This document shows positions 9,265-16,564 of a DNA stretch of 64,000 bases, piece by piece. Below the pieces are notes generated by a model that made no database searches, was not told the DNA's origin, and worked only from the letters and a program-made list of their open reading frames with translations. The DNA comes from Flavobacterium chilense (GTDB taxonomy: Bacteria > Bacteroidota > Bacteroidia > Flavobacteriales > Flavobacteriaceae). The stretch covers positions 248,001 to 312,000 of the forward strand of contig NZ_LSYT01000002.1 of assembly GCF_001602525.1 (NCBI RefSeq), given 5' to 3'. Within the stretch, counting starts at the first letter, position 1. The number at the start of each line of letters is the position of its first letter. Both the position numbers and the translations under genes were made by a program.

Positions 9265-9711
9265 TTATTGTGTCAATTTATTTTCATCTAATATTTTGAC
9301 AAAATGAAAACCTTTTGGTCCGTAACCCTGGTTGTAGTAAAAACGATGTGCCGCAAAATTTCCTGTAAAAGCATCCAAAACAATACTGCTGCAATCTAAA
9401 TCAATTGCTTTTTGCTCTATATAATCTGTTAGTAATTTACCAATTCCTTTAGAGCGATGTTCAGGATTTACAACAAAATTATCTATCTCCAGATATTTTC
9501 CAGTCCATAATTTAGTAGATGACCAGCAACCTGTAATACCTAAACAAACTTCATTCTCAAAAACCCCAATCTGAATATAATTGTGTGGAACCATTTGAGA
9601 GAGAAATTCTTCATATTTTTCGACAGAAAGTTTTGGATAAAGAAATCTCATTGTTTCTATTTGTGCCAGCATTTCTTCTGTAGTCGTAAGCTCTTGTATT
9701 TTCAATTTCAT
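9265..9711 (-). CDS. GNAT-family N-acetyltransferase
   Basis: A 148-residue acetyltransferase with the acetyl-CoA loop HRSKGIGKLLTDYIEQ (about residues 84-99) and the C-terminal AAHRFYYNQGYGPKGFHFVK fold signature. The substrate is unknown. I start it at the ATG at 9709-9711. The same frame stays open a further 64 codons upstream, but that part is hydrophobic, low in complexity, runs into a direct-repeat region and has no GNAT features. Confidence 0.85.
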   Translation of the reverse strand: MKLKIQELTTTEEMLAQIETMRFLYPKLSVEKYEEFLSQMVPHNYIQIGVFENEVCLGITGCWSSTKLWTGKYLEIDNFVVNPEHRSKGIGKLLTDYIEQKAIDLDCSSIVLDAFTGNFAAHRFYYNQGYGPKGFHFVKILDENKLTQ

Positions 9712-9888
9712 TGTGTAAAGAATATAGCGTTCAAAAATACTCAATTTTTCTTTGTTGTCAATTATATAATTCTCAAACCCTATAGGTGTGAAATCTATAA
9801 TAAAGAACAAAAATTGTGTAAATAATTCTAAGTACTTCTCTATTAACTTTGTATCAAAGGGAATGAGGAAAGCTAAAATACAACCCTT

Positions 9889-10034
9889 AAAAAAGCAAAG
9901 CACCGGGACTGATAAAGCTTGTTTGTTCCCATAAAAGACAAAGCACAGGGATTGATTCTGCTGAAATGTAACCCTTAAAAAAACAGAGCATTGGGACTAA
10001 TAAAGCTAGTTTGTTCCCATAAAAGACAAAGCAC
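9889..10034. repeat. 44-bp units forming an 88-bp direct repeat
   Basis: Four 44-base units start at 9889, 9933, 9977 and 10021. Units 1 and 3 match closely (GGGACT.ATAAAGCT.GTTTG core), and so do the starts of units 2 and 4 (AAAAGACAAAGCAC). The clearest reading is therefore an 88-base duplication (9883-9946 versus 9971-10034) of a sequence that itself had a weaker 44-base period. It is noncoding and lies just upstream of the GNAT gene. Confidence 0.8.
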
Positions 10035-10063
10035 TACAGAGGTGATAAATCTGTGCAATAATT

Positions 10064-10120
10064 TTATAAAATGGTCCTGATTCTCAGTTTTTGGGTAAAT
10101 TGAGAATCACCATTTTATAA
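10064..10120. repeat. Long imperfect hairpin, 20-bp stem
   Basis: The left arm TTATAAAATGG-tcc-TGATTCTCA (10064-10086) pairs fully with TGAGAATCA-CCATTTTATAA (10101-10120), leaving a 3-base bulge and a 14-base loop. There is no T-run directly after it, and the ATP synthase operon has its own terminator nearby, so this is an additional element. It could be a small mobile palindrome or an RNA structure. Confidence 0.75.
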
Positions 10121-10152
10121 GTTTAATTTCAAAAAACTAAAACTACTATAAA

Positions 10153-10184
10153 AAAAGAGCCGACAATTACTTGTCGGCTCTTTT
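10153..10184 (-). terminator. Terminator of the atp operon
   Basis: A 14-bp stem, AAAAGAGCCGACAA and TTGTCGGCTCTTTT, around the loop TTAC. On the minus strand the stem ends in a T-run. It lies 19 bases past the atpG stop codon. Confidence 0.9.
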
Positions 10185-10202
10185 GCTTTATTCTTAAATA
10201 AA

Positions 10203-11063
10203 CTATCCGTTCAAAGCTTCTGCTCCACCAACGATTTCAAGGATTTCGTTTGTAATAGCAGCCTGACGTGCTTTATTGTAAGTTAATTTTAATTGGTTTC
10301 TTAATTCAGTTGCGTTGTCAGTTGCTTTGTGCATTGCTGTCATACGTGCCCCATGTTCTGAAGCAAATGAATCACGAATACCTTTATATAATTGTGTTTT
10401 TAATGATTTAGGAATCAAAGTCAACACGATTTCTTCTTTTGAAGGTTCGAAAATATAATCTCCAGCTGTTACCGGTACATCAGATTTAAGTGGAGCTAAC
10501 GGCAAAAATTGTTCTGTCTGAACGATTTGTGTCGCTGCATTTTTAAACTGATTGTAGATCAATTCGATTCTGTCATATTCTCCTGATAAGAATTTTTCAG
10601 TCAAATTATCAGCAATCCCTGCAACATTTTCAAAAGTTAAATGATCAAAAATTGCATTATGATGACCGTGAACTTTATAAGATTTACTTAAAACGTCGTT
10701 TCCTTTTTTACCAATAGGAAAAACATCAACTTGTTTTCCAGCATAAAAAGCAGAACGGTTTTTAACCTCTTTAATAATATTAGAATTGAATGCACCACAT
10801 AAACCTCTGTTTGAAGTTATAGCTACAAGCAATACTTTTTTTACTTCACGTTGTGTTGTGTAATCTCCTCCAACTTCACCATCTAGTGTAGCAGAAAGAT
10901 TTTGCAACAATTCCGTTAATTTCTCGGCATAAGGGCGCATCGCAGTGATTGCATCTTGTGCTTTCTTAAGCTTTGCTGCAGAAACCATTTTCATTGCCGA
11001 TGTAATTTGCATCGTCGATGAAACGGAAGTAATTCTATTACGGATTTCCTTTAAATTTGCCAT
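10203..11063 (-). CDS. atpG: ATP synthase F1 subunit gamma
   Basis: A 286-residue central rotor shaft of F1. The N-terminal helix ANLKEIRNRITSVSSTMQIT and the C-terminal helix with TELRNQLKLTYNKARQAAIT form the coiled-coil axle that turns inside the alpha3beta3 head; GLCGAFNSNI near residues 90-99 is a conserved family segment. It is the last gene of the operon. atpD and atpC, which follow atpG in many bacteria, are absent, as is usual in Bacteroidetes, where they lie elsewhere. Confidence 0.97.
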   Translation of the reverse strand: MANLKEIRNRITSVSSTMQITSAMKMVSAAKLKKAQDAITAMRPYAEKLTELLQNLSATLDGEVGGDYTTQREVKKVLLVAITSNRGLCGAFNSNIIKEVKNRSAFYAGKQVDVFPIGKKGNDVLSKSYKVHGHHNAIFDHLTFENVAGIADNLTEKFLSGEYDRIELIYNQFKNAATQIVQTEQFLPLAPLKSDVPVTAGDYIFEPSKEEIVLTLIPKSLKTQLYKGIRDSFASEHGARMTAMHKATDNATELRNQLKLTYNKARQAAITNEILEIVGGAEALNG

Positions 11064-11092
11064 TTGTCGATTAAAAAATGTGACAATTTGAA

Positions 11093-11140
11093 AATTAGAT
11101 AATTAGAAAGTTTCCTGAGATATTTTCTAATTATCTAATT
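11093..11140 (-). promoter_or_regulatory. Intercistronic hairpin between atpA and atpG
   Basis: A perfect 17-bp inverted repeat (11093-11109 and 11124-11140) with a 14-base loop fills the gap between the atpA stop and the atpG start. A further partial copy of its arm lies at 11145-11158. There is no long T-run on the minus strand after it, so it looks like an RNA processing or stability hairpin rather than a full terminator. Confidence 0.6.
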
Positions 11141-11154
11141 AACGAATTATCTAA

Positions 11155-12732
11155 TTAGATATATTTTGCTGAAATTTCTTTTGCTGCTTTTTCGATAACG
11201 TCAGTAATGTTGTCATCTAATTTACCAGCTTTTAACGCGTTAAGCGTATCTTTATGTTTACTGTTTAAGTAAGCTAAGAAATCAGCTTCAAATTCTTTTA
11301 CTTTATTTACAGGAACGTTTCTTAATAAGTTTTTAGAACCAGCGTAAATAATAGCTACCTGATTTTCTACAGGATAAGGATCATTTAAACCTTGTTTTAA
11401 GATTTCAACGTTTCTTTTTCCTTTTTCAATTACGTTTAAAGTAACTGAATCCAAATCAGAACCAAATTTAGCGAAAGCTTCTAATTCACGGAATTGAGCC
11501 TGGTCTAATTTTAAAGTTCCCGAAACTTTTTTCATTGATTTAATCTGAGCATTACCTCCAACACGAGATACAGAAATACCTACGTTGATTGCTGGACGAA
11601 CTCCAGAGTTGAACAAATCTCCATCAAGGAAAATCTGACCATCTGTAATCGAAATTACGTTTGTTGGGATATATGCAGAAACGTCACCAGCCTGAGTTTC
11701 GATAATTGGCAATGCAGTTAATGAACCACCACCTTTTACGATAGACTTGATAGAATCTGGTAAATCGTTCATATTTTTAGCAATTCCGTCATCAGCAATT
11801 ACTTTACAAGCACGCTCTAATAAACGAGAGTGTAAGTAGAAAACGTCTCCAGGGTAAGCCTCACGTCCCGGTGGTCTTCTTAATAAAAGAGAAACCTCAC
11901 GGTAAGCAACAGCTTGTTTAGATAAATCATCATACACAATAAGTGCCGGACGACCTGAATCTCTAAAATACTCTCCAATTGCAGCACCAGCGAATGGAGC
12001 GTAAACTTGCATTGGAGCCGGATCAGAAGCATTAGCAGCAACGATAACTGTATAAGCCATTGCTCCTTTTTCTTCTAACATTTTTGCGATTCCTGCTACA
12101 GTTGAAGCTTTTTGTCCAATTGCAACATATATACAGAATACAGGTTTTCCTGCATCGTAAAATTCTTTTTGATTTAAGATTGTATCGATACAAACAGTTG
12201 ATTTACCTGTTTGACGGTCACCAATAACAAGCTCACGTTGTCCACGACCAACCGGGATCATAGCATCTACTGCTTTTACTCCTGTTTGTAATGGCTCAGT
12301 AACTGGCTGACGGAAGATAACACCAGGTGCTTTTCTTTCTAATGGCATTTCGTATAAGTCTCCACCAATTGGTCCTTTTCCATCAATTGGAAAACCAAGA
12401 GTGTTTACTACACGTCCTACCATTTGCTCACCTACTTTAAGAGAAGCAATACGTTGTGTTCTTTTTGCTGTTGATCCTTCTTTGATACCAGTTGATGGTC
12501 CTAAAAGTACCACACCAACGTTGTCTTCTTCAAGGTTCAATACAATAGCTTCAAGTCCGTTTTCAAATTCAACTAACTCACCATATTGTACATTAGATAG
12601 CCCGTAAATACGAGCAATACCGTCTCCAACTTGAAGTACTGTTCCTACTTCCTCTAGCGTAGCACCAGATTCAAAACCTTCTACTTGCTTTCTTAATATT
12701 GCTGAAATTTCAGCAGGTTTGATTTCCGCCAT
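11155..12732 (-). CDS. atpA: ATP synthase F1 subunit alpha
   Basis: A 525-residue non-catalytic nucleotide-binding subunit of F1. It shows the P-loop GDRQTGKST (about 171-179), the conserved Gln of alpha subunits inside that loop, and the family signature [14 protein letters not shown] near residue 370. Three copies alternate with three beta subunits in the head. The order B-E-F-H-A-G and the spacing fit one transcript. Confidence 0.98.
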   Translation of the reverse strand: MAEIKPAEISAILRKQVEGFESGATLEEVGTVLQVGDGIARIYGLSNVQYGELVEFENGLEAIVLNLEEDNVGVVLLGPSTGIKEGSTAKRTQRIASLKVGEQMVGRVVNTLGFPIDGKGPIGGDLYEMPLERKAPGVIFRQPVTEPLQTGVKAVDAMIPVGRGQRELVIGDRQTGKSTVCIDTILNQKEFYDAGKPVFCIYVAIGQKASTVAGIAKMLEEKGAMAYTVIVAANASDPAPMQVYAPFAGAAIGEYFRDSGRPALIVYDDLSKQAVAYREVSLLLRRPPGREAYPGDVFYLHSRLLERACKVIADDGIAKNMNDLPDSIKSIVKGGGSLTALPIIETQAGDVSAYIPTNVISITDGQIFLDGDLFNSGVRPAINVGISVSRVGGNAQIKSMKKVSGTLKLDQAQFRELEAFAKFGSDLDSVTLNVIEKGKRNVEILKQGLNDPYPVENQVAIIYAGSKNLLRNVPVNKVKEFEADFLAYLNSKHKDTLNALKAGKLDDNITDVIEKAAKEISAKYI

Positions 12733-12770
12733 CTTAATTTATAATTTAGACACTTTTATGTGTAATAAAA

Positions 12771-13304
12771 CTAATTACTTAACTCTCTTTTTAATACTTG
12801 TAATCTGTTTGCAACTGAAGCATTATATTGCTTGTCACCAATTCTTAAAATAAATCCTCCAATGATTGATGGATCTACTATATTTTCTATTGTAATTTTT
12901 TTATCTGATAATGTTGCAATTTTAGCTAAAACTTTAGCTTCTAAAGCTGCATCCATTGAAACTGCCGTTGTAACTTTTGCTACTTCGATTCCGTTGCTCT
13001 GATCAAAAACATTACTATATTCTACAGCAATTGCTTCCAGAATTTCAAATCTTTTGTTTTCAAATAATAAATGGAATAAACCTTTAGTAATACCATTTAC
13101 ATTTGTAAAAACTTCTAAAAGAGCACTTTCTTTCACTTCAACTCTTGTAGTTGGGTTTTGAATAAAGGCACTCAATTCTTCATTAGTCTGAATCGCAGAG
13201 GCAATCGACTTCATATCGTTATTGACAACTTCGGCAACACCTCTAGAGTTTGCCAAGTCCAGAATTGCTTTTGCATAACGAATTGCTGCTCTTGTACTTG
13301 CCAT
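12771..13304 (-). CDS. atpH: ATP synthase F1 subunit delta
   Basis: A 177-residue delta (OSCP) subunit that joins the top of the F1 head to the peripheral stalk of subunit b. The N-terminal helical part starts ASTRAAIRYAKAILDLA, and the conserved C-terminal IIGGFILRIGDKQYNASV stretch is near residues 145-162. Its start is 4 bases from the atpF stop, as expected for coupled translation. Confidence 0.96.
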   Translation of the reverse strand: MASTRAAIRYAKAILDLANSRGVAEVVNNDMKSIASAIQTNEELSAFIQNPTTRVEVKESALLEVFTNVNGITKGLFHLLFENKRFEILEAIAVEYSNVFDQSNGIEVAKVTTAVSMDAALEAKVLAKIATLSDKKITIENIVDPSIIGGFILRIGDKQYNASVANRLQVLKRELSN

Positions 13305-13308
13305 AATC

Positions 13309-13809
13309 TTAGTTTAGCTTTACGTCACCTAACATTTTCTCTACTAATTTAGTTTGAGCTTCTTTGTTAGATAATTCTTCTTTCAATAATTTTTCAGCAA
13401 TGCTTAATGATAAAGTTGAAACTTGTGATTTCAATTCAGCCATAGCAGCATTTTTTTCACTTTCGATAGCCGCTTTAGCCTGCTCGATCATTTTTTGACC
13501 TTGTGCCTGTGCTTCGTTTTTAGAATCAGCAATCATTTTCTCTTTCATCTCACGAGCTTCTTTTAGCATAGCATCACGTTCTGCACGAGCCTCGTTCAAA
13601 ATTCTTTGATTATCAGCTTGTAAATTTTGCATTTCCTGTCTTGCATTTTCTGCAGAAAGTAACGCATCTTTAATTCCTTGCTCTCTATCATTTACTGCAT
13701 CAAGAATAGGTTTCCAAGCAAATTTTTTCAACAAGAAAATTAATCCAACAAATATTAATACTTGCCAAAAGAACAAACCGAACTCGAACTGATTTATTAA
13801 CTTTTCCAT
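13309..13809 (-). CDS. atpF: ATP synthase F0 subunit b
   Basis: A 166-residue peripheral stalk subunit. One membrane helix (about residues 10-27, GLFFWQVLIFVGLIFLLKK) is followed by a long charged, Ala/Glu/Lys-rich coiled coil that dimerises and holds the head against rotation. Only one b-type gene is present, so a homodimeric stalk is expected. Length is normal. Confidence 0.96.
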   Translation of the reverse strand: MEKLINQFEFGLFFWQVLIFVGLIFLLKKFAWKPILDAVNDREQGIKDALLSAENARQEMQNLQADNQRILNEARAERDAMLKEAREMKEKMIADSKNEAQAQGQKMIEQAKAAIESEKNAAMAELKSQVSTLSLSIAEKLLKEELSNKEAQTKLVEKMLGDVKLN

Positions 13810-13886
13810 TATATAGAATTATAAATTTTAAATTATATCTTTTTAAATTACCGCAGAGAGCAATTTTATTTTAATGTTTTATTTTT

Positions 13887-13925
13887 AAAACAATAGTTAC
13901 AACCAACCGTTGCAACTATTGTTTT
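13887..13925 (-). promoter_or_regulatory. Intercistronic hairpin between atpE and atpF
   Basis: The arms 13887-13903 and 13909-13925 (AAAACAATAGTTACAAC and GTTGCAACTATTGTTTT) pair with one mismatch around CAACC. It lies directly after the atpE stop on the minus strand. Only a short T-run ends the minus-strand stem, so partial read-through or 3'-end protection of the atpE message is more likely than full termination. Confidence 0.6.
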
Positions 13926-13936
13926 TTGTGTTTTAA

Positions 13937-14128
13937 TTAAGCAGCGAATAATGCAGCGAAACCAATACCTTCAATAAGTGCAGCAGCGATAAGCATAGCT
14001 GTTTGGATTTTTCCTGAAGCTTCTGGTTGACGAGCAATAGCGTCCATTGCTGAACCACCAATTCTACCAATACCTAAAGCAGCTCCGATTACGATTAATC
14101 CTGCTCCAATGAAATTTAAACCGTTCAT
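13937..14128 (-). CDS. atpE: ATP synthase F0 subunit c
   Basis: A 63-residue double-helix proteolipid that forms the rotating c-ring. Helix 1 is Gly/Ala-rich (GAGLIVIGAALGIG), the polar loop is ARQPE, and helix 2 carries the ion-binding Glu53 in AALIEGIGF. The residue after the Glu is Gly, and the sodium-coordination pattern is not seen, so proton coupling is likely. It is shorter than many c subunits but has both helices. Confidence 0.96.
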   Translation of the reverse strand: MNGLNFIGAGLIVIGAALGIGRIGGSAMDAIARQPEASGKIQTAMLIAAALIEGIGFAALFAA

Positions 14129-14233
14129 ATTATGTATATATTAAAAATTAAACATTCTTTTTTATGAGTCTAAAGTTGTACAGTCTTAAAGTCATTATTA
14201 TTGCTTTCAGACTTTTGACATTTAACTTTCGAC

Positions 14234-15388
14234 TTAGTGATGCCCCTCCTCTTCGTGGTGGTGCTCTTCTACTGCTGAACCAAAATAAAGTGCAGACAGC
14301 ATTGTAAAAATATAGGCTTGTAAAAATGCTACTAAAATCTCTAGTATAGAAAGTGCAAATGATAATCCGAAAGACAGAGTGCTTCCAATCCAGCTCTTAA
14401 AGATAAACATTAATCCGATAATACTCATTAATACGATGTGACCTGCAAAAATATTTGCGTACAAACGAATCATTAATGAAAATGGCTTAATGAAAACTCC
14501 TAACAATTCAATTGGCGCCAAAATAATTCTCATTGGTTTTGGAACACCAGGCATCCAAAAAATGTGACCCCAGTAATTTTTATTAGCAGTAAGATTTGTA
14601 ATTAAGAAGGTAAGGATTGCTAAAGAGAATGTAATTGTTAAATTACCTGTAGCATTAATCCCTAGCGGAGTTAATCCGAAAATATTTAAAAACAATACAA
14701 AGAAAAAGATTGTCAATAAATAACTCATATATTTTTTATAATGCTTCTCTCCAATGTTTGGAATAGCGACTTCGTCACGGATGAAAACTACAAGAGGTTC
14801 GAAAAATCTTCCGGCTCCGGAAGCAATTCCTCCATTTTTAGCATACGATTTAGCTAAACTTGTAAACAACCAAAACATTAATAAAGCAGCAACAAAAATA
14901 GAAAGTACTGTTTTTGTAATTGAAAAGTCTAATGGACGAACATTTGTAGGATGTCCTGTTTTTTCGTCTTCATCGATTTTTCCGCTGGCATCTGTTTTGT
15001 AAATTTTACCATCATGATGATTGATTGCATAATAATTTCCATTTGATTCAGCTACGGCATGACCGTGATTGAATTTTGATGAAGAAAAAATCTGCAAACC
15101 ATTATCCCAGATAATAACTGGCAATGGGAAACCATAATACTTTCCTGTCTCATCATCCTGAGTAAAAGTAAAATCATGAGAATCTAAAACGTGGTGACCA
15201 ATAAAAGTCTTAATTTTAGATTTTATGTCAGTTGGCTCTGCATGATGACCTTCTGCAGCAGCAGCTTCATGAGTTGCTTCAGTTTGATTGTGTGCGGCGT
15301 CTTTTTCTGAATTAGCAAAGCTTATTATTGGAAGACAAGCTACTAAAGCTACAAGGATAAATCTGAGTGGTTTGTTTGAAATCACCAT
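14234..15388 (-). CDS. atpB: ATP synthase F0 subunit a
   Basis: A 384-residue stator subunit that forms the two proton half-channels facing the c-ring. The essential Arg is in FSLMIRLYANIFAGH near residues 304-318. Compared with E. coli it has a long N-terminal extension: a signal-like segment (1-25, ending SFAN), a His/Glu-rich stretch and a soluble region to about residue 155. The C-terminus is His/Glu-rich (EEHHHEEEGHH). Such extensions are usual in Bacteroidetes. It is the first gene after the operon promoter. Confidence 0.96.
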   Translation of the reverse strand: MVISNKPLRFILVALVACLPIISFANSEKDAAHNQTEATHEAAAAEGHHAEPTDIKSKIKTFIGHHVLDSHDFTFTQDDETGKYYGFPLPVIIWDNGLQIFSSSKFNHGHAVAESNGNYYAINHHDGKIYKTDASGKIDEDEKTGHPTNVRPLDFSITKTVLSIFVAALLMFWLFTSLAKSYAKNGGIASGAGRFFEPLVVFIRDEVAIPNIGEKHYKKYMSYLLTIFFFVLFLNIFGLTPLGINATGNLTITFSLAILTFLITNLTANKNYWGHIFWMPGVPKPMRIILAPIELLGVFIKPFSLMIRLYANIFAGHIVLMSIIGLMFIFKSWIGSTLSFGLSFALSILEILVAFLQAYIFTMLSALYFGSAVEEHHHEEEGHH

Positions 15389-15431
15389 ATCTGTTAAAAA
15401 TCTTGTTTTTTTACGTTTCTAAAATTTGGTG

Positions 15432-15459
15432 CAAAGGTACATTTTTTATTAATATTCAA
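15432..15459 (-). promoter_or_regulatory. Promoter of atpBEFHAG
   Basis: On the minus strand a TTG (15457-15459) is followed after 17 bases by TACCTTTG (15432-15439), matching the Flavobacterium consensus TTG-N17-23-TAnnTTTG. Transcription would begin near 15425, about 40 bases before the atpB start. Confidence 0.75.
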
Positions 15460-15507
15460 AAGGATATGAAAAATTATTTTTGAACCTTGTTTTACAGAAT
15501 TGCTATT

Positions 15508-15900
15508 TTAACGCTTTTCATTTAATAATCGGATAGTTAAAAGCGTCTCAAATAACAAAAACAAAATAAATGTTATAAAAAAATTCATTTTTTCAATCGC
15601 CATGTTCTGAAACTTATCTACCAAAATAGGTCTCAAAACAAAGTACAAAAATACCATTTGAATAAAAGTTCCGCCCATAAAAAGCATTCCTATATTATCA
15701 AAGTGAGTTGTTTTAAACCTCAGTAATATCATGAAAAGCACGGTTGCAAATGCAAAAAAAATCAAATACAACGATTCTATAGTATAATGAAAATTCTGAT
15801 CCTGAATTTCAAAAATCAAAAAAATACCTTTATGAATTATATAGGATATTAGTGCAAGTAAAAATAGGTGGTAAATGGTTTTGTAATTTTTTAAAAACAT
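15508..15900 (-). CDS. DUF6168-like small membrane protein
   Basis: About 130 residues with four hydrophobic helices (near 12-33, 44-64, 75-95 and 105-125) and a basic start MFLKNYK. I believe it belongs to DUF6168, a flavobacterial family found next to ATP synthase genes; function unknown. Its place between atpZ and atpB is that of AtpI in other bacteria, so a role in c-ring assembly or as an accessory channel is an inference. An alternative start 10 codons upstream (15928-15930) is in frame. Confidence 0.7.
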   Translation of the reverse strand: MFLKNYKTIYHLFLLALISYIIHKGIFLIFEIQDQNFHYTIESLYLIFFAFATVLFMILLRFKTTHFDNIGMLFMGGTFIQMVFLYFVLRPILVDKFQNMAIEKMNFFITFILFLLFETLLTIRLLNEKR

Positions 15901-15958
15901 TTGAATATTTTTTATGCAAAGATGCAACATTTATTCAAAGCTATTTTATAAAGATAAA

Positions 15959-16186
15959 TTACTTTGTTTTGTTGATTTCGTTAACCTGACGAATTACATT
16001 ATACAATGCGATGGCAACACCAACCATCACAAGGATTTTATTATAATAGACTTTTGGACTGGGATGATTTTCGTCTAACCAGCTTCCTAAATAGGAAAAT
16101 AAGAAAATAATAGCACCCATTTGAATGGGAATGTTAATGAGTGCTATCCATTTATTTCTTTGATTTTTATTCGGTTCCTTTTCCAT
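15959..16186 (-). CDS. AtpZ/AtpI-family accessory protein
   Basis: A 75-residue protein with two hydrophobic helices (about 15-36 and 48-65) separated by GSWLDENHPSPKVYYN, the usual AtpZ/AtpI layout. In other bacteria AtpZ with AtpI supports c-ring assembly or magnesium/calcium movement for the ATP synthase. The reading frame overlaps the end of the bactofilin gene by 20 bases, implying coupled translation. Confidence 0.85.
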   Translation of the reverse strand: MEKEPNKNQRNKWIALINIPIQMGAIIFLFSYLGSWLDENHPSPKVYYNKILVMVGVAIALYNVIRQVNEINKTK

Positions 16187-16562
16187 CTTTTAGAGTAACT
16201 TCTTTAGTATGAGTTAGCATGGTACAGGTAGCTGTAAAATCGGCTCCTGGTTCAATAGACAGTTTTCCAACAGCAACTTCTCCATGAATTTGCGCGGAAG
16301 CTTTAATATTAAGAATCTCCAAAACTTTAATTTTACCTTGAAATTCTCCTTCAATATCAGCATTGTTACAAACAATCTCGCCTTTTACAACTCCTGATGC
16401 TCCTATAACTAATTTTCCTTGCGAAGTAAAGTTACCAATTAATTCGCCATCTAATCTAAAATCGGCTTTAGATACAATATCTCCTATTATGGAGGTTCCT
16501 TCGACTATTCTATTTGTTTTTCCTAAAAGTTCTGTTCCGTTTTTTTTGACTTTATCAAACAT
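16167..16562 (-). CDS. Bactofilin (polymer-forming cytoskeletal protein)
   Basis: A 131-residue protein with the bactofilin right-handed beta-helix. Short repeats run from about residue 22 (VEGTSIIGDIVSK) through GNFTSQGKLVIGASGVVKGE and AQIHGEVAVGKLSI to residue 112, with charged tails. Bactofilins form nucleotide-free filaments at the membrane and position cell-wall or motility machines. It starts 2 bases after the sprE stop and overlaps atpZ, so sprE, bactofilin and atpZ are one unit. Confidence 0.92.
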   Translation of the reverse strand: MFDKVKKNGTELLGKTNRIVEGTSIIGDIVSKADFRLDGELIGNFTSQGKLVIGASGVVKGEIVCNNADIEGEFQGKIKVLEILNIKASAQIHGEVAVGKLSIEPGADFTATCTMLTHTKEVTLKDGKGTE

Positions 16563-16564
16563 GA

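Noticed and set aside
9712-9903. N-terminal extension of the GNAT gene by 64 residues
   Set aside because: It is hydrophobic and low in complexity, lies partly in the direct repeats and is not part of the GNAT fold.
10203-15388. Missing atpD and atpC as a defect of the ATP synthase operon
   Set aside because: In Bacteroidetes beta and epsilon genes are normally in a separate operon; the terminator after atpG fits a complete unit.
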